Shown: positions 20,291 to 32,668, counted from the stretch's first letter. The stretch is 64,000 nucleotides of DNA from Sphaerosporella brunnea (GCA_008704415.1 VXIS01000280.1:1-64000); one strand, 5' to 3'. Translations and numbers: made by a program. Notes: generated by a model not told the origin, from the sequence alone.

Positions 20291-22017
20291 TGTTAGTGAT
20301 GCTTCCATCGACACCAACTTCAAAGGAGACTCTCACCCGATGAACACACGTTCTGCTTCAGCAGACGTCGCTGGAATCGCATTGACCTCAACTCCCATGC
20401 GCCGCAGATCTTGTCCGGACATCCCATCTACCTGGGAGCTTGCCAACCTGGCGCGCTTTTTCTGCGGCCGGCACAATGACCGACCCGACCTTAATTCAGG
20501 ATATCGGGCACCGGCTGGCGCCTATCAGGTGTCCAGGTTTTTCTTATGCCGGCCCGAACCTGGCGGGACGCCACATCACCGGCCCGACCTGAGCCACTCC
20601 TTGGAGCCCCGTTTGACCTGGCGGCCGGCCGGACTATTGACCACCCTGTGCTCGACATACAATCCCGTCACTCCCGCAGCGCACTCCCGCAGCGCGCGCT
20701 CGCGAGCTGCGGGAGTTATCGGTAGACAGGTCACGTACGACTTTGCAGTAACAGCGCATAGCAATCTGGCCAACATGTTCACATCAACTACTCAACACAC
20801 ACACCCGTCTTCTACGCAGGAATAACCGCCTCGACCCAGTGCCCATACCCCTCGTTGAACCATACCCCGCCAAGGTCCAGCTGTGGGCTTGCGTCAGCGT
20901 GGAACTTCACATAGCCGGGATTCCTACCTCGTTGATGCTGGCATCCCTCGTAAGCGCGTTGCCTTGTACGTCGTTAAACCCAATGCTCTCAGCGGCAACC
21001 CCGAGCTTCTCAGCGACTGCCTCCGCTACGTAGCTCAACCGCCGGTCCGACCAGACGCGAAACTGTAGCGGGCTCTCTGGTTTGCCTGGCGTCAGTGTAG
21101 CCCTGGGTGTGCGCGGGGAGGGGCCACTTACGGTGTCCGGGTATCGACACCACCATCAGGAGCTGTTGCAGGACCGTAGGCGAGCTGGGTGGGCTTGGGA
21201 GGTCGGTTAACATGGTGGCTGCGGTTGTGGAGTGATGCTGTGTGGGGCTGGAAAAATGCTGGCTGAAATAGATACTAATCTCCGCGCAACTCGAAGCGTG
21301 TCCTCGACGGAATGCTCTGCTGGATCGAGTTGTTCATGGGTGGCAGGATGGTTGGCGACGTCTCAAGATGCACGCATATTGTTGACAGGGCCACCCAATT
21401 TCGCAAAACACTGATCTTCTCCAAGCACCGCCGGTTGGTCTGGGATCCATGCCTGCATAGCGAGCCTGGCGGTTTGGAGGCGCCGCAATGTGAGGCGAAA
21501 ACACGCGAACACATCCAAGCCTTGTGAGCCTGCGTGGACATAGGGGACACAAACCGTGGCCGTGATACCCGTGCCACACAAAGACTGCCCGATACATTAT
21601 TGACCCAAGGGCCCAATTTTTGACGCCCGATTCGCTCAATCCCCCATCTGTGTCCTGCCACCTGCATTGGATGCGACCTCAGTCGCGGCCAACGGGAGTA
21701 GGAGCGGTGTGGGAGCAGACGATCTACACGAAGTGGCGCCGCGGAATCAGGACATGCAGACGCCGCGCGGGTGAATATTTCCCGTGGCTATGACGGGCAC
21801 ATGAAGGTACATCGCATCAATTGATATTATTCACGAAATTGGTGGACGGCAATCAACAGTCAGCCAGATTGTTTTGCGAATGGGCCGTCTGGCAACTCAG
21901 AGGAGGGAACGTTATTTCTCCATGAGGCAAATGCAGTCTGCTGCGTTCGATCGGGTCGCCATCTGTTTGGAGGTTTCAGTCGAGATCTTGGTAGAATGGC
22001 TGGTCCCGGGGCCCGTG
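20291..22017. other. No gene recognised; diverged dispersed repeat inside
   Basis: 20450-20640 shares boxes such as GGCACAATGACC, 'TTCAG(A/G)ATA(T/C)CG' and 'CCGGCCGGACTATTGACCA' with the palindrome arm at 1965-2060. The remainder has only short, motif-free frames. Confidence 0.45.
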
Positions 22018-22025
22018 TGTGCGAC

Positions 22026-23645
22026 CAGTGTTTCACACGAATCGAGAATTCTCGCCGAGGGTCTCGGTCTCGCGAGAATGGTGCGGTCTCGAAATATCCC
22101 GCCGGTCTCGTGGCAGTCTCGTCGGTTCTCGTTCGGTCTCGTCATTCTTGCGAGTGCTCGGTTGTCTCCCCAACATTCAGGCTGCTATGGTGCCACTGTT
22201 GTTTGGAGAGGCATAGCTCGAGTCGTGAAGTGTCTGCAGGGCGCGGGATACTGGAGCAATGAAAGCCCTATGGTACACGGTTTGTATGGAGGATGGATTT
22301 TTGATACATGAGCGTGTATAGATGCTGGACCCTGTGTATAACGGGACCCCACCAGCCCAGGGTCGCCACACCGAAGGTTTTACGTCCTCATTTAAACGTG
22401 TTCTTTTTGGGGCTCCCATCAATGCCTGGATGGCCAACTGGACTATAGGTTGCCTACATTCAGACCTTTCAAGTTACGCCAGATGGAAGGCTTGTTTATA
22501 TTGTTCGAGAATGTGGAATGCAGATGGTCCTGCTGAAAAATATAAAAAGGCTGATGGGGCTGTTTGTTTGGTGTATTTGCTTAACAGTTGCACTTCGTTA
22601 CTACTGTAATAGTAGGGTTGTCGTGTGGGGTAGTCCTGCGGTGGTCATATGGCTCCCCGGGATCAACAATTGCTAGATGCTATTACTCTCAATGGAACGA
22701 GCTCAAACTCACAGATATAGGGCATCAAACGACGCCGCATCACCCGCTGTACGCAGATCTATCCCCCCATAGGTGGATGTTGTGTGGCGTAGCCGTCCGC
22801 GGGTGCGGTAGCTCCCCTGGGTCAACAATAGCTGGAAGCTGTTACTCCCAATGGAATGGGCTCAAACTCACAGATATAGGGCATCAAAGGACGCGGCTTT
22901 ACCCGCTGTTCTCAGATTTATCCCCCCATAGATGGTTGTTGTGTGGGGTGGACCCGCGGAGGTCCTGTGGCTTGTCCGGTTCAAAAATAGCTGGAAGCTG
23001 TTACTGTCAATGGAATCACTTCAAACTCACAAATATGGGGCATTAGAGAACGCTTTTTTCACTCTGTACTCAGATCTATACCCCCATAGCTGCCCGTCTT
23101 GTGGGGTAGTCCCGCCGGAGTCCAGTTCTGTTATTCGACCCAGCGTAAGTCATCTCGCGATACTCTGGTTGTATGGATGCTGACGCCGCGGTTTAGCTTC
23201 CACAGCGCCGGCAGAACGGATTTTCTCCGCTGCAGGGAACGCTCACGAACGCCATCAAGCTCGGATGGCCCCCGAGACTCTGCAGACCCTCATCACGTTG
23301 CGGGCATGGTGGAAACAGGGCGCTCTGGGGTTTGACTCGGTCGTTGCCGGTGCATAGTGATTCGGTGGAGGATGACCAATGAAATGTTCCATTTCAAGTG
23401 GCTGGTACACAAATTTATTGTTATGTTCCTCGCCCATCTAGGTGCACCAGCACGCATGACCAGTTCGCCCAGTTTACGATGCAGACTGGAAGCTCTCCCG
23501 CTCGGGAGAGATTCTCGCCAGATATCGCCTGGTCTCGTGAGGCCGCCGTCATTCTAGGTCAGTCTCGGCCATCTTGAGTGGTCTCGACAGTTGTCGACGT
23601 CTCGATCATTCTCAGTCTCGTCTCGCGGTCTCGTGTGAATGACTG
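22026..23645. mobile_element. Non-autonomous hAT-like element
   Basis: The ends are CAGTGTTTCACACGA (22026-22040) and, inverted, CAGTCATTCACACGA (23631-23645), matching at 13 of 15 positions. Flanking 8-mers TGTGCGAC (22018-22025) and GGTGCGAC (23646-23653) match at 7 of 8 positions, as an 8-bp hAT target duplication would. Both subterminal zones (22036-22160 and 23500-23640) are packed with TCTCG/GGTCTCG boxes, likely transposase-binding repeats. No transposase remnant is present. The interior carries 159-bp tandem repeats. Confidence 0.72.
22625..23150 (+). repeat. 159-bp tandem repeats inside the hAT-like element
   Basis: Equivalent points fall at 22625, 22784, 22943 and 23101, giving three full units and a partial one. 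This is the same family as the palindrome centre (2229-2545 and 2648-2964). Confidence 0.88.
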
Positions 23646-23653
23646 GGTGCGAC

Positions 23654-24960
23654 CAGCTTTGGGGGTCTACAATTGCAAAGCATTGCGCATTCGACTTCGT
23701 GGAGTTGATTTTTGCCAGCCGGATGTCGGCGTCACTGTTATAGAGGCTAGATAACAGCCTTCGTTACCCCTTCCATGCGGCACATTTCACAGACCGATCG
23801 CACAAAGCGAGCATCATCCCATCAATCTAATTGTGGTGCGGTCCGGATTCACTCTTTACTACATCGTGGCCAGATAGTCCAATTTATCGGTGCACGACCT
23901 TAGGTGGTGTTCTTAGGGTCAAACAGTTTCCTTTGCCCACATGTTAGCTAGCTAGCGCCTGCAAGACGCGGAACACAGAAGGATGACCGAAGTAGAAAAA
24001 GCATGACTGATGTTGTTCTTTAGCTATCCGGAACTGTGCGTTCTGAAACCAGAAACCATCGGTGTTAACAGCTCTCCCGCCCCCCCCCCCCCTCTTGAGC
24101 GTCGGGTAGAGAGATCGCAACCAATGATGATTGAACTGCGTGTAATCTCTTTGCATAATGTCTGTTGCGGTATATTGTGTTTCCAGTACCGAGGTAACAC
24201 TTTTGTCCGCTGGGTGACTACACTGCGTGTCCCGGAAGTCGTTTGCGATTTCTAACTGTATGCAAAGCCCGGCGCACATTTATTAGTGCTGGGGTTTACG
24301 TTGCCGGTCCATGTTTTGTTCTGCCATGGAGCACTCACTTGGCCTTCAAGGTTCTCTACCATCCCAGGCATGGCTCTCTCTTGGGGCCGGATATCGACAA
24401 TGGTTGCAATATGCGCGGATACCCTGCCACTGGGTGCTAGGCTCTGCTTTAGAACAGCATCGCACAGATGGGAGCGGCTTCATTTCTAGAGCCACCAGCC
24501 ATCAAGATGCGGAGAGATTCTGAATTGGCAATAAGCTGCATAGAAGGCTATCTACGTGATGGAAAGAATCATAGAATGTCACTTCGAAAGTGACAGATTC
24601 TCAATCCTCGGGGATCAGCGTCAGTAATTTACTCCGATGATGCGACTGAGGTGCAGGGCTACCAATAGACCGGCCAGTCCGGCTTTCGGCGAAGTCTGTA
24701 CCCGTTTGAATTCAACGGGCTTTTCAAATCGTGGCCCTTTTGCACCAGGCCTTTTGGACCCAGATCCAGCTGCCCACGGGCGCCGGATGCGCTCTGTGAC
24801 ATGCAGGCGCCCACCGGGCCCGCCAGGCACCCAAAATATCTACCATTGTTTTCAATAACACAAGAACTCCGAGACAACGTCAAACCGAGTCTCCCGCCAC
24901 CTGCAATCATGCCACCCAAAAACCACTAGTCATTTCATCTCCGCTGCCCGAGTTTCCAAA
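23654..24960. other. No gene recognised; dispersed repeat copy
   Basis: 24655-24840 is a diverged copy of 1150-1330. Shared boxes include CAGTCCGGCTTT, GGGCTTTT, 'GACCAGGC' or 'CACCAGGC', and CGGGCCCGCCAGG. There is a short poly-C tract at 24081-24094. No coding sequence is recognised. Confidence 0.45.
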
Positions 24961-25314
24961 TAGGCGTGTTCACAATAGGGGTGTTCACAGTAGGCGTTCC
25001 AAAGGGCGTTCCGCGGGTCGTTCCAGGGTTCGTTCCGGGACACAGAACGCTTGGTGGAACGCCCGTCGTTGGAACGTCAAAAAAGGCGGTACTACGTTCC
25101 AAAAAGCATTCCAAAAATCGTTCCAGCGATCGTTCCAGAGAGCAACACAAACGAAAAAAAAAAATTGGAGCTGGTGGTGGAACGGGCGGTGGAACGCCTG
25201 GCGGAACGGCGTGTTCAGAGTGAATCGCGAGAAACACCACTTTTTCTGGGCCGCGGAACGAACTCTGAAACAACCCCGGAACGCCCTTTGGAACGCCTAC
25301 TGTGAACACGCCTA
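24961..25314. mobile_element. Palindromic MITE with GTTCC/GGAAC arrays
   Basis: 354 bp with long terminal inverted repeats starting TAGGCGTGTTCACA. A 37-bp stretch of the right end is matched on the left, where an extra 15-bp copy of the terminal sequence has been added (outer and inner TAGG(C/G)GTGTTCACA). The left half carries repeated GTTCC and the right half repeated GGAAC, so the single strand would fold into one long imperfect hairpin around an A-rich centre. Both ends are TA, which fits a Tc1/mariner-type target. No coding capacity. Confidence 0.75.
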
Positions 25315-25429
25315 ATCGCTCTACATACATTCGACATTGTCGAATCCGGTCATAGGTGGAGGGCCAGAGCCTTATACAGAACAGAACAACATCCTGCCTG
25401 CGCACCGCGTGCCGCTTGAACGACACTCC

Positions 25430-26081
25430 GAAATATTGAGTAAGTAGTAGTGTGCCATGAAGTGAAGTCCGCAGTGCTCAAGTCCGCCGCGGTCCGGGTG
25501 AATTCTCCCATTTGAAGGAAAGCAGCGAAGGCGGTGCCGAAGGCAGCATGGTAGGTCGCCCCTTATTGAGGATTGGTGTCCAGTTTTGCGAGGATGCGCA
25601 GCAGGAGGTTGCGGGTAATGGGGAGGCGTTCTCTCAGATCACCCTCTTTTGCGCCGTGGAAAATCTTGATACCGCGGATGACTCGTTGAACCCGGGGGTG
25701 TCGGAACACCTCGAGGTCGTCCCCGCCCATGCCCATATCGACACAGTAGGATCGCAGGCCATTGAGGTATGACTTCATGGTGGCCGATTTCGTGCGTCCA
25801 CGGTTGCCCAGGTAGGCCATCCAGTTGCATAATGACCCGACTGTCACAGGGAAAGGTGAGTCGAGGCCAGAGAAGGGGCAAAGGCTCTGTAGCTGTTGTA
25901 AGCAGTTGCGTAGGTGCGGCGTGTATTGGCGAGACGAGAACCGTGTGTGGTGAAGAACAGAAGGAAGCGGCGTTGGCCGGGCCCTTAAGTTTCTGCGGCG
26001 GCCGGTCACCCACCAGGGTGCAGCGTCTCTGTTTCTAGCATCCGGCTCACCGCGACATTCAACGAATTTGGCGCAGTCCAT
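25430..26081 (-). pseudogene. Tyrosine-recombinase (Crypton-like) fragment
   Basis: The minus-strand frame resembles the N-terminal SAM-like, DNA-binding half of eukaryotic tyrosine recombinases of the kind found in fungal Crypton-like elements. It has 'TVGSLCNWMAYL', 'TMKSYLNGLRSY', 'VQRVIRGIK' and 'RLPITRNLLLRIL' in the usual order. A single TAA at 25563 interrupts it, and the same frame then continues with 'HAAFGTAFAAFLQMGEFT', also typical. The catalytic Arg-His-Arg-Tyr part is not found; the match fades near 25430, just right of the MITE. No BLAST was run; family call by motif memory. Confidence 0.6.
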
Positions 26082-26495
26082 TCATTAACTTCATAATGCC
26101 ACAGCACATCGGGTCATATATGGTAGCTGAATGGAGGATGAATTAATCGGATTTGGAGATCGCAATTTTTCAATGGGCCATCCGGTAGGCACTCTTCGGG
26201 AAGTGGATTTGACGAAAGATTGGCTATCACCCGGGTGGACCCCATATTCAGCATTGGGTGTGGCCTCCTCGAAAAGCCTTAGCTGACAGCCGCGCCGTGG
26301 CACAAAGCCAACCGGGCGGGTTTTGATGATGTGAGGAACCATATTTTGGCCCCCACAACCTTGAACTCAATTTATCCCCGAACCTCAGCCTGTTCCCAAT
26401 AGTTTGAGATTCTGGCTGTATCTGTACTTCAAAATCGCAAACCTGAGAATCTGGCACGTAGCTTCCTGTTCATCCGCAATCACCAATAGCTGCTG
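26082..26495. other. No gene recognised
   Basis: Short spacer between two transposon relics, with no motif seen. Confidence 0.35.
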
Positions 26496-26959
26496 GTGGC
26501 GAACAGTCGAAGTATGCCCGGCTCAGGGAACGAACCTTGCTCGAGATGTAGAAGCGTGGTTCGCGCTGTGTCATCAGGAAGCTTTCGACGACATTTTACT
26601 CATTGCGGCTTAATTATTATGCAGTGTTTTTGCTGTATTACCTCCGAACAGACCCCGTTCGATTCAGCACCCCGCCCCGCTTTGGCTTCAGTCTAAATGG
26701 GCAGCCAGGCGGTGACCGAAGCTTACACAGCTCCTGTTCCGTGAGAAGGTTGCAGGGCGGCTCGCAGATTCCCCGCGGTGTCAGCTAGCAAGTATCGGAT
26801 GCTACTAACAGACTTCATCATTCAATCAATCTCAGCTTTTCCAATTGTCCAAGATCCATATATAAACCGAAATGCTTTTCTCTTTAGCCGTGACTTAGTG
26901 CGAGATACACCCGAAATTAAAAAAAAGTACCAGGAAAAGCTCCTGGAAGAGATTCAATT
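26496..26959 (+). pseudogene. hAT transposase, 5' part (interrupted by Gypsy-1)
   Basis: One frame runs through this segment with stops at 26694 (TAA) and 26742 (TGA). A possible BED-like finger (CSRC...RRHFTHC) lies near 26540. The last 70 codons (MLLTDFIIQSISAFPIVQDP...) match the hAT segment that precedes the catalytic domain. The frame is cut inside codons for Glu-Ile-Gln by the Gypsy-1 target duplication and resumes, in frame, at 32880. Confidence 0.7.
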
Positions 26960-27082
26960 TGTCGCGAGGGATAGGGGTTGGTTTGTAGGGGAAAGGTTGA
27001 TTGATTGGAAGCGACGCCAGCGCAGCGGGGTCTATCCAGGTTCCCTCACTAGTCATCACTCGTACCCATATATATCCCTACA
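26960..27082 (-). repeat. Gypsy-1 LTR (3' in element sense)
   Basis: Plus strand starts TGTCGCGAGG and ends CCCTACA. Unusually short for a Gypsy LTR. Confidence 0.95.
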
Positions 27083-27140
27083 TCACCTCCCCGATGACAA
27101 AAAGAAATGCCCTATCTCCATCCTCTCAGTCCTCCTAGTC

Positions 27141-30100
27141 TCATCCCTTTTCATCCTTCCAATCATCTGCCTCGAAAATCGTGATATCCACCGCTCTGTC
27201 TTCTATCTCCATTACCCATGCTTGCCTTTTCTGTCGTTTGCGGCGGGGCCGTGTTTTTGCCTTCTCGGCTGCCAGTACAGGCTGCAACTCCCCATCCGCA
27301 GCCTGAAATTCCTGCAGTATCTCCGTTCCACCGCCAGTGAACATCTCTGCTGGCTCCCAAGTCAACTCCTCATCGTTTTCCCATTTTACCTCGTACTCAA
27401 TCCGTCCACCCTCATCCGGGTTTCGGCGCCATGAGCGAATTTCCTCAACTCCATACTCTCCCTCAGGCTGTGCCTTTGCATGACCTCGTGTGATGCGCAG
27501 TGCAAGAGCTGGTGCCTGCGGTCGTGAGTGATCAATGGTCGAGGGCTTGAGTGAAGCCACATTGTGAGTGCGTGCTATCTTTCAGTTCTTGAACAATAGA
27601 ACTTCGAATGCATTTTGACCGTGCTGCTTTCCAAGCTCAAACTCTCCGATATACTTCTGGTGTAGTACTTTACGGTGGTTATCGGTGTCGGTGGCATACG
27701 TGATTGGTAGGTTCTTTGCGGACAACAAAACTTTATCTCCTTGCTGAAAGGTATGTGGTTGTCGATGCTTATTGGCTTCTGCTACTTGCTGTTCCTGCGC
27801 ATGCTGAAGATTTTGTCGTAGCCGACTAAGCGTGTTCACCATTTCTGCTGCAAATGTACGGCCATCTGCCGGCAAATTCACCTGTCCGGGCCGACTCCTC
27901 AGACCTTCTCTACGGCTCCGTTCTTTTCCAACACTTGCAAGAGCATCAAGTGGCATGCGAGGGATGTAAGCGAGATCAGCTTCAAATGGAGACATTTCGA
28001 TCGACTTCTGCCGGGTTGCATTGTATGCGAATTCTGCAAGAGCGAGCAGTTGATCCCATTCATCCTGGCGTTCGCCTGCATATGACCTGAGATATCGCTC
28101 AACAATCGAGTTTGCCTTTTCAGCCTGCCCATCAGTCTGAGGGTGAAATGCTGTTGACATACGGAGCTTGGTATCGAATTCACTCATCAGGGTCTCCCAG
28201 AATGTTGATGTGAATCGTATGTCGCGATCGGAGACAATCGCATCCGGGAGTCCATGGTATCGCACGTAGTGGTCACGGAAAATCTCAGCAAACTTTACAG
28301 CGGTCAGGTCCTTCTCCGTGGTCGCAATCAGGTGTGCACGCTTTGTCAAAGCATCGATAATAGTGATGATTGTGTCATTTCCATCCTTCGTCACCGGTAA
28401 CTTTGTAATAAAATCCATATTAATTCTCCGCCATCTCTCGTCCGGGATATCCAAGGGCTGTAGGAGTCCGTACGGCTTCTGATTTGATGACTTGGTGCGT
28501 GCACATGTTGCACAGCCTTGCACATAGCGCTTCACTTCCTGATACATTCGCAGCCAAAAGAACCTTCGTGCAATTGTTTCGTACGTTCTGCTCAGCCCAA
28601 AGTGGCCTCCAACTGCCGCGTCATGTGCCTCTCGAAGAATGCGATACTTGATATCTTTTATCTGCGGGATGACCAGACAGCCAGTATAGTTGTGAATGAT
28701 CATACCATCGTCCAAATGGTAGTGTCGTCCACGAGAGTGCTGCCGGCGAAGGTCTGCCTTGTGCTGTCGCTCCTCTCCTGGTGACCGTTTGCCAATTGGG
28801 TTCGGTTCTGGTTGCAAATGATACAACACATCGCGGCAGTAGGGATCCTCCAAATATCCACGACGGATGCTCTCGAACCATTCCTTGCCATCTTCAATAG
28901 CCAGTTCAAATAGCTCCTCATTTGCCAATGACCTGCTCGCAGATGTCAAGCGTGGCAGTGGTGGCTCCTTGTAATCGGGACGTCTACTCAGGGCATCCTG
29001 CACCCAGTTCTTTGCTCCCGGTAAGTATTCAACATCAAAATCATACTCCATCATATCCTCGAGGGCACGCATTTGACGTTGACTGAGCTTTGGTTGCTGT
29101 AGCATGTGGCGTAAGCTGGCGTGATCAGTTGATATGGTTGTGTGGCGGCCCAGTAAGTAGTATCGCCAATGCTTCAGAGCGTCACGGATTGCAAGAAGTT
29201 CCTTGTCGTATGTGGAATAACGTTGTTCCGCACCGTGAAGTTTGCGTGAGAAATAGGCCAGTACCTTCTCCTCAAAGCTTTGGCCGTTATCATCCGTTTG
29301 CTATATCTGTCGCAGCGTGGCACCAATGCCAAAATCTGAAGCATCTGTTCGAACAAGGAATTCACTGTTTCCAGCCTCCGGCAGTGACAGACAGGGTTCT
29401 TACGTGAGTACTTCCTTGAGATCCGCCATAGCCTGCTCCAGCCTCGTCCAATTCTCAGTGTTGGCCACATGTGCACGGAATTCATGCTTGCTGATATTGA
29501 GGACCTCGAAGAACAGTAAGGCCTTTATGGCAAACTTGGGTACGAATTTGCGGTATGCTCCTGCAAGACCCAGAAAGATCCGAGCGTCCTTGGGTGACTG
29601 AATCATTGGCCAGCTGGCAATTGACTTGATCTTGTCTTCCGTTAGACGGATACCCTTGCCATCAATGTCGAAGCCAACAAAGTCGGTTTCTTGATGACCA
29701 AACGCACATTTCTTGTCCTTCAGGCGGAACCCATTCTTTCGCAGCGTATCCAGAACCGCTTTTACATGCCACTCATGTTCTTCCATTGTTGCCGAGAATA
29801 TCAGGATATCGTCAATAAAAACCACACAGTACGCTTTGTGAGGTGCAAGCAGCTCAGTGACCATTCGCATAAACCAGGCTGGTGCCGTGGCTATACCTTG
29901 TGGTATGACAAGCCATTCCCACAGACCGTCTGGGCCGACAAATGCAGTCTTTTCAATATCTTCTGGAGCGACACGATTCTGCGAGTATCCGCTCCAAAAG
30001 TCCATTTTTGAAAAGAACTTCTTGCCCTGAAGTTTATCGATGAGTTCCTCTGGTAGTGGTAGCGGAAATCGATCCTTAATGGTAATTGCATTGAGTGCTC

Positions 30101-31177
30101 GATAGTCGATTACCATACGTAGTTCTCCAGGCGCTCCACCTGGTTTGGGAACAAACAACACTGGGGCTGCATAGGGTGAGCGACTGCGTCGGATATGTCG
30201 TTTGCTGCTGAACAGCTTTGTCTGCCGCTTATACTCATCCCATTCTGCCGGGGTAAGGCGGTATGAAGGTCGGTATGGAGCTTGAGATCCAGGAACCAGT
30301 CGTATACGGAAATCACCAAACTTAGGTCGGTGTGGAGGCAACCCTTCTGGTTCTTTGAAGAGGTCGGCATACTACTTACGAATCTTGGCATCCATAGGAC
30401 TTGGACTTTCCACTTGATTCAACTCCGCTGCAAATAGCTCGTGAATGGTCTTTGCTGCTTCCAAACTTGCCAGGCAACGTGTTCGCGCCGAAACAGGCTC
30501 TGTGCGACGTGAAGAGTAATACTCTCGGCATGCGGTTGTGGATATCGCTATGTCCTTGTACTCCCTTTCACCAGGTGGATCAATGTATGCGACCACCTGC
30601 TCAACAACCATAAGATCAATGCCATCCTCTCGTCCTTCTCCTTTTTCCTTCTCCTCCTCGGAAGTGCCACCTTCTCGTCCAACACCTCTCACCAGGCCGC
30701 GGAGGCGAATAGCTTCGGTTCCGCCCACCGGGTGGATTGTGATGACGTTGGTGGTATGATTGATGTCATGCTTGATCTCCTCCATCCAGTCTTTGCCGAA
30801 GATTATGTCGTATTTCACCAGATTGTATAGTGTAAACCAACCCGAGTATTTGAAACGACCGAATGCAATCTTCAGCTTCACTTGCACTCGCGGCAGGAAT
30901 TCCACCTTCCCAGCTGATGTAAGTTCCATATTTCCACGGTTGCGTCTCTCCATCTTCTCTCCTGCCGCTGCTTCAATTGCCTCCACCATTGATGGTGTAA
31001 CAAATTTATGGCTTGCTCCACCATCCATCAACGAATAAGCAGTAGCCACTCTCTTCTCTTCGCGACTTAGAAGCGGCAAATTGAAACGTAGTAGATTAGC
31101 TGAATCTCCATCAACTATGCTAAGCTCCATTTTGACCGATCCGTGGGCTGTCGTGCGCGTGGCGGCAGCCCGAGTCA
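27141..31177 (-). pseudogene. pol: Gypsy-1 pol with chromodomain
   Basis: One continuous frame broken by TAG 30372, TAA 29400, TAG 29301 and TGA 27582. Domains in order: aspartic protease ('SLMDGGASHKF', about 31030); RT with FIDDILIF (about 29820); RNase H ('VRTDASDFGIGATL', about 29350); integrase HHCC (about 28620-28500) and core with Asp in 'NMDFITKL', Asp in 'VSDRDIRF' and Glu in 'GQAEKANSI'; chromodomain ('YEVKWENDEELTWEPAEMF', about 27370). The chromodomain would direct insertion to heterochromatin. Several of the stops fit CAG to TAG or CGA to TGA change. Confidence 0.9.
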
Positions 31178-32668
31178 AAAATCCGCCTCCTTATCCTCCA
31201 ACGCATACAGCTTGCCATTCCGGACCTCGCCAATTATGCGTCCACCCATCGCCTTATCCTTCGCCTTCTTTTCTGTCTTTTTCTTGTCGCCATCCTCGAG
31301 CTGGTTGACTTGGCTGTTTCCGCCACGGCTACGTCCACCATAGCCACTACGGCTACTATATCCGCTGCATCCACCACGTCCTCCACGGCCTTCTCCATCA
31401 TATCCTCCACGGCCACGGCCACGACTCGGCAGACCACCACCAGGCTTGTAATCGTCAGGAGTGCGGCACTGGTAAGAATGATGGCCATAGCCGCCGCACT
31501 TGAAACACTTCTCGCGGTCCTGTCCCTGTCCTCGTCCACGACCGCGACCTCGAACGGTTACTGCATCCAATTCCATCAGTGTCGGTCCAGTGGCCACAGT
31601 TGAAGTTGTCAGGACAGCAGGGGTTGAAGAGGGAGTAGCCGTAGGGGTTGCTGTTGAGGGTAGGTTTCAGCGGTTCGACTCAGCGTTCTCCACGATAGTC
31701 ATCAGGTCATCCAGATACATGGTCTTGTGCTCACGGTGGAGGGTAGCCATCATCGACTGGTAAATCGTCTCCTCCCGGGCAGTAAGTTTCTTGACGTAGA
31801 GGGCAAAGGCACGTCCACCCTTCTGCTCTGTTTGTCAATAAACTCCGAGCATCTTAGCGATTCCCAGGAAGGCATGATGGAAAGCATATGCCGTAGTATA
31901 CTTCTTTCTCTGCATCTTCTCCAGCTCAGTCCACAGGTCCTCCGTAGCCCCCGTTGGCGAGAATCGATGAACCATCATGTCCGCAAACTCATTGAAGGTA
32001 AAGGGAAATCCATCGTTCCGGGCATCGTCATACGTTGTGCTGTGATTATCCTCCAAGACCACCAGCTGGAACCAGTTCATTGGCTCATCTGCAAACCAAC
32101 CGGCTGCAAATTCGATGAGTGCGTTGGAATCAGCTGTCGAGATTGTAGGTCGAAGGCGCATCACAGTGCCAGCAAGGCGGACCTTCTGAATGAACGTCAC
32201 CACCAACTTGTGATCAAGGTCGCCCTCAAATGCCGTGAGAGCGATTGCCTTCAGCTGCTGCTTCTGATTATAATTAGGATCAAGACAATTGGGTCGCTGC
32301 GCAGCAGCAGGAATTGCGGAACCTGGGATCGGAGGTGGTGTATACTGTCGTGCCTGCTGTTGCGGCTGCTGTCGTGCCTGCTGTTGCGGCTGCTGTTGTG
32401 CCTGCTGTTGCGGCTGCTGTTGTGACTGCTGCTGTTGCTGCAGCTGAGCCAGTGCGTTTCTCAATTCTGCCAGTTGTCGATTGTGGTCCGCCTGAACCTC
32501 ACCAAGTCGCCGCTCGTACTCCTCCTGCGAGGCTCTCATCTGACTGTTGTGTTGAGCCCGAAACATCGCCATCGTAGAGGGGTCCATCTGAGCGCGCATC
32601 TGGGTCATCTGAGGCATCCACGGGTTGCCAGGTGGTTCGAGTTTGTCAATCCCACCGCCGAAGTCCAT
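31175..32668 (-). pseudogene. gag: Gypsy-1 gag
   Basis: ATG at 32668. A Gln-rich tract (about 32340-32460, alternating CAG/CAA with Pro/Ala) precedes the capsid-like part (FEGDLDHKLVVTFIQKVR...). In-frame TGA codons at 31835 and 31667 interrupt it. An Arg/Gly-rich segment flanks one CCHC knuckle (CFKCGGYGHHSYQC, about 31490). The final TGA at 31175 is reached only because a T run (TTTTT) is one base short of joining gag and pol. With one more T the two would be a single frame, so a deletion is likelier than programmed shifting here. Confidence 0.85.

Noticed and set aside
31172..31182. Programmed -1 frameshift at the T run before the Gypsy-1 gag stop
   Set aside because: The phase does not give a proper X-XXY-YYZ heptamer, and restoring one T would fuse gag and pol. 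A deletion in a homopolymer is simpler.
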